Assembly: GCF_022179245.1 (NCBI RefSeq)
Contig: NZ_BPQM01000078.1
Coordinates: forward strand, 1-39,826
Source of the DNA: Methylobacterium gregans
Lineage (GTDB): Bacteria > Pseudomonadota > Alphaproteobacteria > Rhizobiales > Beijerinckiaceae
Direction: 5' to 3'
Length of the DNA stretch: 39,826 nucleotides
Of the stretch, positions 1 to 7,811 are shown one piece after another. Numbering within the stretch: position 1 is the stretch's first letter; each line of letters starts with the position of its first letter. The position numbers and the translations under genes are program-made. Below the pieces are notes generated by a model. The model was not told where the DNA came from. It was given only the letters and a program-made list of their open reading frames with translations, and did not search any database.

Positions 1-2
1 AT

Positions 3-15
3 TGGAACAGTTCCA
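3..15. promoter_or_regulatory. 13-bp perfect palindrome, possible operator
   Basis: TGGAACAGTTCCA is a perfect inverted repeat with 6-bp arms and one central base. It lies at the window edge, about 220 bases before the first gene. It could be a repressor site for that operon or part of an upstream gene that is cut off. A 6-bp-arm palindrome can arise by chance, so this is only a candidate. The rest of positions 16-234 shows no convincing gene. Confidence 0.2.
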
Positions 16-234
16 GACAAGAGGGGCCACGAAGGCGGTTGCTCGCACCGGAGGTGGTACGGACGACGCACAACCCAGGATCAGTTGCACGGCCTCGCAG
101 GGCGGGGATAGATGATCCCACCGGCGCCCGACCGCTTCCTCAGTTCCGGCACAAAGCTCCGGTGAAAGCTCGGCTCGCCGGTCCGGCCTCGCCCCCTAGC
201 CATGCGCCCGCGCGGCGGGTTCCCAGAAGCGACG

Positions 235-1002
235 ATGAGCCTCCTCAAACGCATCAGCCGGCTGCCGGCCGTACAGCAAGGGCTGGGCACGCTCGCCGCG
301 GCCTATCTGAACCTCGTGCGGCGCACCAACCGGTTCACCGTGGAGCCCGCAGGCGGCGACGCCTGGATCGACGGGCACACGCCCTTCATCGCCGGCATGT
401 GGCACGGCCAGCACATCATGGTGTCGTTCGCCCGCCGGCCGCAGGACCGGATCGCCACGATCATCTCGCGTAATCCCGACGGCAACATCAACACGATCGC
501 GCTGACCCGGATGGGCGTGCGGGTCATCCGCGCCTCGGGCGCCCGCGGCCGGGTGGTGCGCGACGCGCGCGCCAAGGGCGGGGCCGAGGGCCTGCGCGCC
601 ATGCTGAAGGCGCTGAAGGCCGGCGAGATCGTCGCCTTCAGCGCCGACGTGCCGAAGGTCTCCCGGCGCGCGGATGCCGGCATCCTGACGCTCGCCCGCT
701 TCTCCGGCCGGCCGATCGTACCGGTCGCCGTGGTGACGAGCCGCCACATCCGCTTCAACTCCTGGGATCGGGCCTGCCTCGGCCTGCCCTTCGGCCAGGG
801 CGCCGTGGTGTTCGGCGAGCCGATCGCGGTGCCGCGCGAGGTCGAGGCCGAGGCGTTCGAGCATCTGCGCCAGCGGCTGGAGGCCGAGATGAACCGGGTG
901 CACGACCGGGCCTACGCCCTCGTCGGGCGGCCGGACCGGGTCGGCGCGAACTGGCTCGGGGTGCCGGCGGCGACAGGGAATTCCGCGAGGAGCCCCGCGT
1001 GA
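235..1002 (+). CDS. DUF374 lysophospholipid acyltransferase-family protein
   Basis: This 255-residue protein looks like the DUF374 branch of the lysophospholipid acyltransferase superfamily, which sits in Rhizobiales lipid A clusters and probably acylates a lipid at the inner membrane. The motif GMWHGQHIM (about residues 54-62) corresponds to the histidine box. The later stretches VAFSADVP and GRPIVPVAVV match the family core. The start at 235 (MSLLKRIS) gives the usual family N-terminus. An in-frame ATG at 202 would add 11 residues, has no good ribosome site and is less likely. The stop codon overlaps the GTG start of waaA by four bases (GTGA), so the two are probably translationally coupled. 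The acyl donor and acceptor cannot be read from the sequence. Confidence 0.85.
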   Translation: MSLLKRISRLPAVQQGLGTLAAAYLNLVRRTNRFTVEPAGGDAWIDGHTPFIAGMWHGQHIMVSFARRPQDRIATIISRNPDGNINTIALTRMGVRVIRASGARGRVVRDARAKGGAEGLRAMLKALKAGEIVAFSADVPKVSRRADAGILTLARFSGRPIVPVAVVTSRHIRFNSWDRACLGLPFGQGAVVFGEPIAVPREVEAEAFEHLRQRLEAEMNRVHDRAYALVGRPDRVGANWLGVPAATGNSARSPA

Positions 1003-2300
1003 GGGCGCTCCCCCTCACCCTGCCGCTGCGGGCCTACCGGGTCGGCCTGCAACTCGGCGAGCCCGCGGTGGCCGGCCTGCTCGCGTGGCGCGCGCATCGC
1101 GGCAAGGAGGATCCGAGGCGTCTGCCCGAGCGACGCGGCCTGCCGGGCCGGGCGCGCCCCGTAGGGCCGCTCGCCTGGATGCACGGGGCGAGCGTCGGCG
1201 AGGCGCTCTCGCTGATCGGCCTCGTCGAGGGCATGATCGCCCGCGGCTTCTCGGTGCTCGTCACCACCGGTACCCGGACGGCCGCCGAGCTGATCGGCAC
1301 CCGCCTGCCGGCCGGCGCCGTGCACCAGTACATGCCGCTCGACGCGCCGCGCTGGGTCGGGCGCTTCCTCGACCATTGGCAGCCGGACCTCGCGCTGGTG
1401 GCGGAATCCGAGATCTGGCCCAACGTCATCGTCGGCCTGCACGAGCGGGGCATCCCGCTGATCCTCGTCAACGGCCGGATGTCGGAGCGCTCGTTCCGCG
1501 GCTGGGAGCGCTCGCCGCGCACAGCGCGCGCGCTCCTCTCCCGCATCGCCATCTGCCTCGCGCAGACGCGGGACGACGCGGAGCGCTTCGTGCGGCTCGG
1601 CGCGCCCCGGGTAAGCGTGGCGGGCAACCTGAAATTCGATGCCGCGGTGCCCCCGGCCGACCGACAGCAACTCGCCTATCTCGGCGAGATGATCGGCGAT
1701 CGCCCGGTCTGGATCGCGGCGAGCACCCATGCGGGCGAGGACGAGGTCGTCGCCGCGGCGCATGCGCGGCTCGCCGCCCGCTTCCCGGACCTCCTCACCA
1801 TCGTGGCGCCCCGCCATCCCGGCCGGGGCCAGGCGGTTGCCGCGGCCGCGGCCGCGGCGGGCCTGCGCAGCGCGCGCCGCTCGGCCGGGGGGCGGCCCCA
1901 TCCGGGGGTCTCCTACTACGTGGCCGACACGGTGGGCGAGCTCGGCCTGTTCTACCGCCTGAGCCCGGTGGCCTTCCTCGGCGGCTCGCTGGTCGGCCGC
2001 GGCGGCCAGAACCCGATCGAGCCGGTGCGCCTCGACGCGGCGGTGCTGCACGGGCCGCACACGCAGAACTTCGCCGAGATCTACGGCGCCCTGGACGCGG
2101 CGGGCGGAGCGCTCGCCGTGGCCGACGCGGACGAGCTCGCCGCGCGGACCGGTGCGCTGCTCGCCGAGCCGGCGCATCGCGCGGCCGTGGCCGAGGCCGG
2201 GCAGCGGGCGCTGCGCCCCTTCGAGGGGGCGGTGACGCGGACGCTGGCGGTGCTCGAGCCCTTCGTCGCGCAGCTGAAGCTCGCCGCCCTCCAGGCCTGA
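999..2300 (+). CDS. waaA: 3-deoxy-D-manno-octulosonic acid transferase WaaA (KdtA)
   Basis: This 433-residue GT30 enzyme transfers Kdo from CMP-Kdo to the lipid A precursor on the cytoplasmic face of the inner membrane. The N-terminal hydrophobic/amphipathic segment (about residues 1-30) is the usual membrane anchor. WMHGASVGE (about residues 60-68) carries the catalytic glutamate region. LVAESEIWPN and the C-terminal FLGGSLVGRGGQNPIEP block, which binds the nucleotide sugar, are both intact, and the length is typical. The GTG start at 999 overlaps the stop of the acyltransferase gene, and the TGA at 2298-2300 shares one base with the ATG of lpxK. The three genes therefore form one tightly coupled operon. 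Whether it adds one or two Kdo residues cannot be told from sequence. Confidence 0.95.
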   Translation: MRALPLTLPLRAYRVGLQLGEPAVAGLLAWRAHRGKEDPRRLPERRGLPGRARPVGPLAWMHGASVGEALSLIGLVEGMIARGFSVLVTTGTRTAAELIGTRLPAGAVHQYMPLDAPRWVGRFLDHWQPDLALVAESEIWPNVIVGLHERGIPLILVNGRMSERSFRGWERSPRTARALLSRIAICLAQTRDDAERFVRLGAPRVSVAGNLKFDAAVPPADRQQLAYLGEMIGDRPVWIAASTHAGEDEVVAAAHARLAARFPDLLTIVAPRHPGRGQAVAAAAAAAGLRSARRSAGGRPHPGVSYYVADTVGELGLFYRLSPVAFLGGSLVGRGGQNPIEPVRLDAAVLHGPHTQNFAEIYGALDAAGGALAVADADELAARTGALLAEPAHRAAVAEAGQRALRPFEGAVTRTLAVLEPFVAQLKLAALQA

Positions 2301-3280
2301 TGCGCCCGCCCGCCTTCTGGGACGGGAGCCCGCATCATCCGGCCGCCCTGGCGCTCCGGCCGCTCGGTGCCCTCTACGGCCGGCTCACCGCCGCCCGGAT
2401 GGCGCGGCCCGGCGCCCTCGGGCCCTGCCCGGTTCTCTGCCTCGGCAACTTCACGCTGGGCGGCGCCGGCAAGACCCCGGCGGCGCTCGCCCTCGCGGAC
2501 ATCCTGCGCGATCTCGGCGCGCGGCCGGCCTTCCTGAGCCGCGGCTACGGCGGACGCCTGTCCGGCCCCGTCGCGGTCGATCCGGCGCGCCACGGGGCCG
2601 CGGATGTCGGCGACGAGCCGCTGCTCCTCGCCCGCTCTGCCCCGGCGATCGTCGCGCGCGACCGCGTGGCCGGTGCCGCCCTGTGCGCGGCCAGGGGGGC
2701 GGACGTGATCGTGATGGATGACGGGCTGCAGAACCCGTCGCTGATCAAGGACCTCGCCCTCGCGGTGGTCGATGCGGGGGCAGGCCTCGGCAACGGGCTG
2801 CCCTTCCCGGCGGGCCCCTTGCGGGCGCCGCTGGCGCGGCAGTGGCCGCATGTCGGCGGGGTGATCCTGGTCGGCGAGGGCGGCCCGGGCGAGGCCGTGG
2901 CGGAGGCCGCGCTGCGTCGGGGCCTGCCCGTGCACTGCGCCCGGCTCGCCGCCGAGCCCGGCGCCCTCACCGGCCGGCGCGTTCTGGCCTTCGCAGGGAT
3001 CGGGCGCCCGCAAAAATTCTTCGCGACCGTGCAGGAGAGCGGGGCGGAGCTCGTCGGCACTCGGGCCTTTCCCGACCACCACCCGTACGCGGCGGGCGAC
3101 CTTGCGGCACTGGCCGCCGAGGCGGAGCGAATCCGCGCGGACCTCGTCACCACCGAGAAGGATGCGGTGCGCCTGCCGACAGCCTTCGCGAACCGCGTCG
3201 GCGTCTTGCCCGCGCGGCTGAACATCCTCGATGAGGCGTCCTTGCGCGCACAGGTTCGGGGCTTGTGCCGGCCCGCGTAA
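2300..3280 (+). CDS. lpxK: tetraacyldisaccharide 4'-kinase LpxK
   Basis: This 326-residue kinase phosphorylates the 4' position of the disaccharide-1-phosphate lipid A precursor at the inner membrane, the step before Kdo transfer. The Walker A region reads NFTLGGAGKTP (about residues 50-60). It is followed by SRGYGG, by VMDDGLQNPSL with the catalytic aspartates, and by the late motif TTEKDAVRLP that is typical of the family. The length is normal. The start overlaps the waaA stop in a TGATG junction, so the gene is the last of a coupled three-gene LPS operon. No hairpin terminator is visible directly after the stop. Confidence 0.95.
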   Translation: MRPPAFWDGSPHHPAALALRPLGALYGRLTAARMARPGALGPCPVLCLGNFTLGGAGKTPAALALADILRDLGARPAFLSRGYGGRLSGPVAVDPARHGAADVGDEPLLLARSAPAIVARDRVAGAALCAARGADVIVMDDGLQNPSLIKDLALAVVDAGAGLGNGLPFPAGPLRAPLARQWPHVGGVILVGEGGPGEAVAEAALRRGLPVHCARLAAEPGALTGRRVLAFAGIGRPQKFFATVQESGAELVGTRAFPDHHPYAAGDLAALAAEAERIRADLVTTEKDAVRLPTAFANRVGVLPARLNILDEASLRAQVRGLCRPA

Positions 3281-3663
3281 GGCGGCCATTCCCGGAGCAG
3301 GCGGCAATGGTCGATGGCAGCCAAGAGATCGGTCGGAAACCGCATCGAAGCAGCGTAGCCGAAGCTGAATATGCATAAAACATAGGATCTCAGTATTTTT
3401 ATTTTACATCGAATACAATATTAAGATTCATCTCGACCGCTGCGGCAGGAAATGGATTTTTAAGTTCACATAGAAAATCTAAACTCCGTACGAGCGGATG
3501 TTTATCTTGCGATAAAATAAGAATTTTGATGATCCAATACAGAAAGCTATGGGCAAGCTTGCGCGACGAAATTGATTTCGACGCCGGGTCTGATGGATCC
3601 GTCGGCCGCGACTCGGCTCCGCTGTCTCCGGCCGGTACCGATCGTGCGAGGAAGACGCGCGTA
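3281..3663. other. Intergenic leader with AT-rich segment upstream of the DUF1217 gene
   Basis: I see no gene in this 383-base gap. Roughly positions 3365-3535 are strikingly AT-rich (about 35% GC by eye) against about 70% GC around them. The segment holds a perfect inverted repeat, TTTATC-TTGC-GATAAA (3501-3516). It probably contains the promoter and regulatory sites of the next gene. An ORF extension from TTG 3526 is open through part of it, but its translation (46 residues) is unlike the family N-terminus. I could not assign a -35/-10 pair with confidence. Confidence 0.5.
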
Positions 3664-6567
3664 ATGGACACATATCTCAGCTACAGGTTGCTCTCGCGCG
3701 ACCTCGACAAGTCCCTGCTCCGGAAGGCAAAGGAATCGCAGGTCGCGCGCGAGGCCGCTTATTTCGAGGCCCATATCCGCACCGTCAGAACGGTCGATGA
3801 ATTCCTCGGCGATCGCCGTCTCTATACGTACGCCATGAAGGCGTATGGCCTGGAGGACATGATCTACGCCAAGGCTTTCATGCGCAGGGTCCTGAGCGAG
3901 GGCGTCGCCGACCCGAACAGCTTCGCCAACCGTCTGACCGACGGCCGCTACAAGACGTTCGCGGCGGCATTCGATTTCGCGGCCGGCATGGGCGCACGCG
4001 CGAGCGGGGCGGACGCCCCCTTCGATCCGGCGGCGCGCATCCCGGTGCCGAGACCCGCCGTCATCTCCGGCACACCGGCCCTGCTTCCAATCAAGGGCGA
4101 AGACGGTCGTGTCGTCTTCGACGGCCTCTTCGATTTCAGCGGGCTGAACGAGGCCGCCTTCACGCTCGAGACGAAGCTCGACGGGGATACCCTCCGCACG
4201 GGCAAGATCGTGCTCAGCGCCGAGACTCTGGGCCGCCTGCAGACAAAGCTCGGCTTCGCCGATCTGTCCAAGCTCACGGGGCCGGATCTCGTGCGGGCGA
4301 TCAACGCCCAGATCGAGGCCACGGGCGAGACCGGGCTGAAGGGCACGCTCGCGGCCTCCCTCGATCCCGGAGGAGCTCTGGTCTTCACGACGACGAACCA
4401 TCTCGATCTCGGCAAGGACAGGAGAGCCGGCGGCGCGGGTGCCAGCGCGGACAAGGCCTACGCCGCTACGGGCACGCAGCGCACGATCCTCCTCCGCAAC
4501 GCCGATCTCTCCTCGGCCACGCAGGTCGCCGTCGATCTGGGTTTCGGCAAGGTGGGCCTCGGCACGCTCGACGACGCGCCGACGCACAGGGCGGTCTCCC
4601 CGGCGGCGGAGACCGGAAGCCCGGCTCGGCTAACCGGCTCCCGCAGCTTCGCGGCGACCGACACGCTCGACTTCAGCCGGGGTGGCGAGGTTCGGCTCGG
4701 CCTCGTGACGAAGCTCGATGCGGGCACGACGCGGTGGGGCGTCATCGCGCTGAACGCCTCGACCCTGAGGGAGCAGGCGGCCGACCTTTCCCGGGTCACG
4801 CCCGCGGAATTGGTCGCGGCCGTCAATGCCCAGATCGATGCGACGGAGGCGGCCGGATTGAGCGGGACGGTCCGCGCCTCACTCGACGGCGCGGGACGGC
4901 TGGTCATCACGACGACGGATCACGTCGCCCTGGGCACGGACGGCCGGCGCAGCGGCCGCGGCGGGGCGACCGACACGGTCTATGCGGGCGTCGGCGCGGA
5001 GCGGAGCGTGGCCGTCAGCCTCATCGGTGCGGGCGGCGCGCCCGGCACGCCCCTCGACATCGGCTTCGGTGCGGCGGGCGGGGTCCAGGCCTCGGGCAGC
5101 GGCACGGCCTCCGCCGACGCGACGCGCCTCGCAGGCACCCGCACCTTCGCGCCGACCGACACGTTCGATCTCAGCGGCCCTCTCGACGCGAGCACCGCCC
5201 GCGAGTTCGACTACATCGGCGCCCAAGAGATCAGCTTCGATCTGACGACCAACCTCGACGCCGTGACGCCGCGCACCGGCCGGATCACCCTCAACGCGGA
5301 GATCCTCGACGCCTTGAAGACGCGCACGAAGGTCGAGGCTCTCGCGACGATGACGTTGTCCAGGGTGACGCCGGCCGAGCTGGTCGCGGCGATCAACGCC
5401 CAGATCGAGGCCACGGGCGACGCGGGGCTGAAAGGCACCGTGCGCGCCTCCCTCGACGCGGCAGGACGGATCGCCTTCACGACGAGTGACTATGTCCTGT
5501 CCGGAGCCGCGGCCGGGACGGGCGCACGGACCGACCGGGTCTATGCGGCGTCCGGCTCAGAACGGACGATCGAGATCCGGAGCGCCGACACGAGCCGGCT
5601 CTTCACCACCGGCTTCGACATCGGCTTCGGCACCGACCGGAAGCGCGACGCGAGCGGACAGGGAAGCTGGCGCGACGGAACGGCGGCCCTGGTCGCCGGA
5701 TCGCGCGCCTACAAGGCCAGCGACACGATCGACTTCAGCGGGACGAACGAGGTCGCCTTCTCGCTCGCGACGCGCCTCGACGCGGCCACGGAGCGCACGG
5801 GCCGGATCGTGATCAACGCGCAGACCCTCAGGGGCATGGTCGGCGACCTCGCGAAGGTCACCCCTGCCGAACTCCTGAGAGCGATCAACGCGCAGATCGA
5901 TGCCACCGGCCGAACCGGCCTGCAGGGAGCCGTCCGGGCCTCGCTCAGCGCGACCGGGCGCATCGTCATCCGGACGACGGACTCTCTCGACCTTGGCGCG
6001 GACGGGGCCTTCGGCGGCTTCGGTAAGGACGGCGACACCGCGTATTCCGGGGTCGGGAGCGGACGGACGCTGTCGCTCCAGAACATCGACCGTACGGCCT
6101 CGACGCAGACCGGGGTCGATATCGGCTTCGGCGTCGATAACGGCCCCGACGCGACGGCGCGGAGCGCGGCGAAGGCATATCTGCGCCAAGCGCTGGAAGC
6201 GGATGCGGGCGAGGACGATGCCGGCGTGCGTCTCGCCCTCTACTTCAGCCGCGTCGGTCCGAGCATCAGGTCGGGCTTCGACATCCTGGCCGACAGGGCG
6301 TTGTCCCAGGTCATCTCGACGGTTCTGAACCTGCCCGAGGCCACCGGTTCGTCGAACGAGGCGGTCTCGGCCCGCGCCAGGCTGATCGAGCGTCGGATCG
6401 ATATCAAGTCGTTTCAGGATCCCAAGAAGCTCGAAGCGTTCGTCAGCCGGTTCACCGTCATGTGGGATAGCAGGAACAGCACGCCGTCGCCGGTTCTGTC
6501 GCTTTTCGGAAGCGTCGGCCCCAACGAACCGCTCTACGGCGCGATGAGCCGACGAAGCTGGTTCTGA
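3664..6567 (+). CDS. DUF1217 protein split by four flagellin-insert-like repeat modules
   Basis: This protein has 967 residues. Residues 1-108 match the N-terminal half of DUF1217, a Rhizobiales family often found near flagellar genes, with YAMKAYGLEDMIYAKAF and FANRLTDGRYKTFAAAF. Residues about 832-936 match the C-terminal half, with VRLALYFSR, FDILADRAL, IERRIDIKSFQDPKKLEAF and FTVMWD. The family normally has these halves joined. Here about 720 residues separate them, made of four modules at about 152-298, 325-470, 492-657 and 678-825. Each module has RTGxIxxNAxTL, a VTPAEL(V/L)xAINAQIxATG core, a (V/L)xASLxxxGRIVxxTTD strand pair and a closing (V/F/L)DIGFG. They resemble flagellin variable-domain (IN-type) modules. 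There is no signal peptide, which fits flagellar-type export but does not prove it. The start at 3664 has GAGGAAG at the right spacing. The function is unknown. Confidence 0.85.
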   Translation: MDTYLSYRLLSRDLDKSLLRKAKESQVAREAAYFEAHIRTVRTVDEFLGDRRLYTYAMKAYGLEDMIYAKAFMRRVLSEGVADPNSFANRLTDGRYKTFAAAFDFAAGMGARASGADAPFDPAARIPVPRPAVISGTPALLPIKGEDGRVVFDGLFDFSGLNEAAFTLETKLDGDTLRTGKIVLSAETLGRLQTKLGFADLSKLTGPDLVRAINAQIEATGETGLKGTLAASLDPGGALVFTTTNHLDLGKDRRAGGAGASADKAYAATGTQRTILLRNADLSSATQVAVDLGFGKVGLGTLDDAPTHRAVSPAAETGSPARLTGSRSFAATDTLDFSRGGEVRLGLVTKLDAGTTRWGVIALNASTLREQAADLSRVTPAELVAAVNAQIDATEAAGLSGTVRASLDGAGRLVITTTDHVALGTDGRRSGRGGATDTVYAGVGAERSVAVSLIGAGGAPGTPLDIGFGAAGGVQASGSGTASADATRLAGTRTFAPTDTFDLSGPLDASTAREFDYIGAQEISFDLTTNLDAVTPRTGRITLNAEILDALKTRTKVEALATMTLSRVTPAELVAAINAQIEATGDAGLKGTVRASLDAAGRIAFTTSDYVLSGAAAGTGARTDRVYAASGSERTIEIRSADTSRLFTTGFDIGFGTDRKRDASGQGSWRDGTAALVAGSRAYKASDTIDFSGTNEVAFSLATRLDAATERTGRIVINAQTLRGMVGDLAKVTPAELLRAINAQIDATGRTGLQGAVRASLSATGRIVIRTTDSLDLGADGAFGGFGKDGDTAYSGVGSGRTLSLQNIDRTASTQTGVDIGFGVDNGPDATARSAAKAYLRQALEADAGEDDAGVRLALYFSRVGPSIRSGFDILADRALSQVISTVLNLPEATGSSNEAVSARARLIERRIDIKSFQDPKKLEAFVSRFTVMWDSRNSTPSPVLSLFGSVGPNEPLYGAMSRRSWF
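4117..6138 (+). repeat. Four ~150-codon protein modules in tandem
   Basis: The modules lie at about 4117-4557, 4636-5073, 5137-5634 and 5695-6138. They are joined by linkers that share an (R/L)(L/V)(A/T)G(S/T)R(S/T/A)(F/Y)xxxDTxDFSG pattern just before each of modules 2-4. Within modules the most constant piece is the AINAQI(E/D)ATG segment, found once per module (AVNAQIDATE in module 2). The third module has an extra insertion of roughly 25 codons near its start. The copies are clearly diverged rather than identical, which argues for old duplications under selection. Confidence 0.8.
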
Positions 6568-6659
6568 GGCCCCGGGGACGGAGCCGGTCGGCAGCGGAAC
6601 GCGATGGCGGCGAGCGGGACGGCCGCGGCGTCGTCGCGTGCGAGCCCGTGCGCGCTGAC

Positions 6660-7622
6660 TCAGAACTTGTCCGGCAGGCCCTTCACCGCGTTGCCCAGCG
6701 CCTCGACGCTCGCGCCGATCTTCCGGCCCGTGGCGGCGAGCGTCGGTACCCTGATGCCGAACACCTCCGTCTCCTCGGGGTCGGCCGGGGTCGCCGGCTC
6801 TGCGGACGCGACCGCGGTGGGCGCCGGCTTGCGCGCAGCGACGGCCTTCTCGGGCTTCTTCTTCGCGTGCTCGGCCGCCTCCGCCTTCGCCTCGGCGGGC
6901 TTCGCCGGATCCTTGCGGCTCTCGGCCGGGACCGGGCGCGTCGCGGGCTTCTCGGCTGTGGCCTTGTCAGGCGCGGGCGGCAGGGCCGCGAAGCTGGTGC
7001 TGGCGGTGCGGGCGCGCACGGTCTCGACCGGGCGCGCGGCGACCGTCGGCGCGGTGCGGTTCGGTGGCGGCAGGACGCCCGCCTGCCGCGCGGGGGCGAT
7101 CACCGGCGCGTTCTCGATCATCGGCGCGGGCTTGGCGGCGACCGTCTCCGGCGCTGCGGGCTTGGAGGCCGCGATCATCGGCGCAGGCGTGCCGGACGGG
7201 CGTGCGACGGCCGGCTCGACCGCGGCCAGCGGCTTCGGCGCGACGGACGGTACCGGCTCGGCCGCCGGTCCCGTCGGGCTCCGGGCGGGCGCGATCTCGG
7301 CCGACGCATCGGCCGCCGACAGGGCGATCTGCCGGGGGGCGCCCGCCTCGGGTAGGCTGCCGGTGGCGAGCGCCGGCAGGCCGTCCTTCATCAGGTCCGG
7401 CCAGTCGGCAGCGCTCTGCTTGGCGACGACCGGCGGCCTTGCGGTGCTCCGCGACCCGGTCAGATCGGACATGAAGGCGGAGGCGGCCGCAAAGGCGCCG
7501 AGGCCGGCGATGCCGAGGGCGGAGGCGAGCGCGATGCGCCCGAGCGGGCCGCCGGGCGGCTTGCTCTGCGCGGCCGTGCGGGGCTGGCGGGTCTCGGTGG
7601 GGTCGAGCGCGAGTTCGGTCAT
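6660..7622 (-). CDS. Membrane-anchored Pro/Ala-rich hypothetical protein
   Basis: This 320-residue protein is of unknown function. Residues about 29-50 (LGRIALASALGIAGLGAFAA) form one hydrophobic segment after a short, mildly polar N-terminus, so a single-span anchor with a periplasmic C-terminus is likely. Residues about 60-280 are a low-complexity stretch rich in Ala, Pro and Lys (for example AEHAKKKPEKAVAARKP), probably extended and flexible. The last 35 residues (EVFGIRVPTLAATGRKIG and the following helix-like segment) look ordered and may be the functional end. It is convergent with the DUF1217 gene. Its composition recalls wall-spanning or TonB-like linkers, but no TonB C-terminal domain is visible. 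I do not recognise the family. Confidence 0.7.
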   Translation of the reverse strand: MTELALDPTETRQPRTAAQSKPPGGPLGRIALASALGIAGLGAFAAASAFMSDLTGSRSTARPPVVAKQSAADWPDLMKDGLPALATGSLPEAGAPRQIALSAADASAEIAPARSPTGPAAEPVPSVAPKPLAAVEPAVARPSGTPAPMIAASKPAAPETVAAKPAPMIENAPVIAPARQAGVLPPPNRTAPTVAARPVETVRARTASTSFAALPPAPDKATAEKPATRPVPAESRKDPAKPAEAKAEAAEHAKKKPEKAVAARKPAPTAVASAEPATPADPEETEVFGIRVPTLAATGRKIGASVEALGNAVKGLPDKF

Positions 7623-7811
7623 GGACGGGGTCTCTGGACGCGACGCGGATCCGAACGGCCGCTCCCCCGAACCCGGCCGTCCGCCTCAGGTGTTCCCGAA
7701 GGCGATCTCGGACGATGAATCAGGGCCGACAATACGGCGCAAAGATGTCGGCCGCCGCGCCGTGCACGGATTCCGGTCAGGAACAGGTAACCCTGTGTAC
7801 GAGGCCTGCGA

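Noticed and set aside
1085..2299. Open frame extending lpxK upstream through waaA
   Set aside because: LpxK homology begins at 2300, and waaA is well supported in another frame over the same DNA.
3526..3663. 46-residue N-terminal extension of the DUF1217 protein
   Set aside because: It lies partly in the AT-rich leader, does not resemble the family, and ATG 3664 has a better ribosome site.
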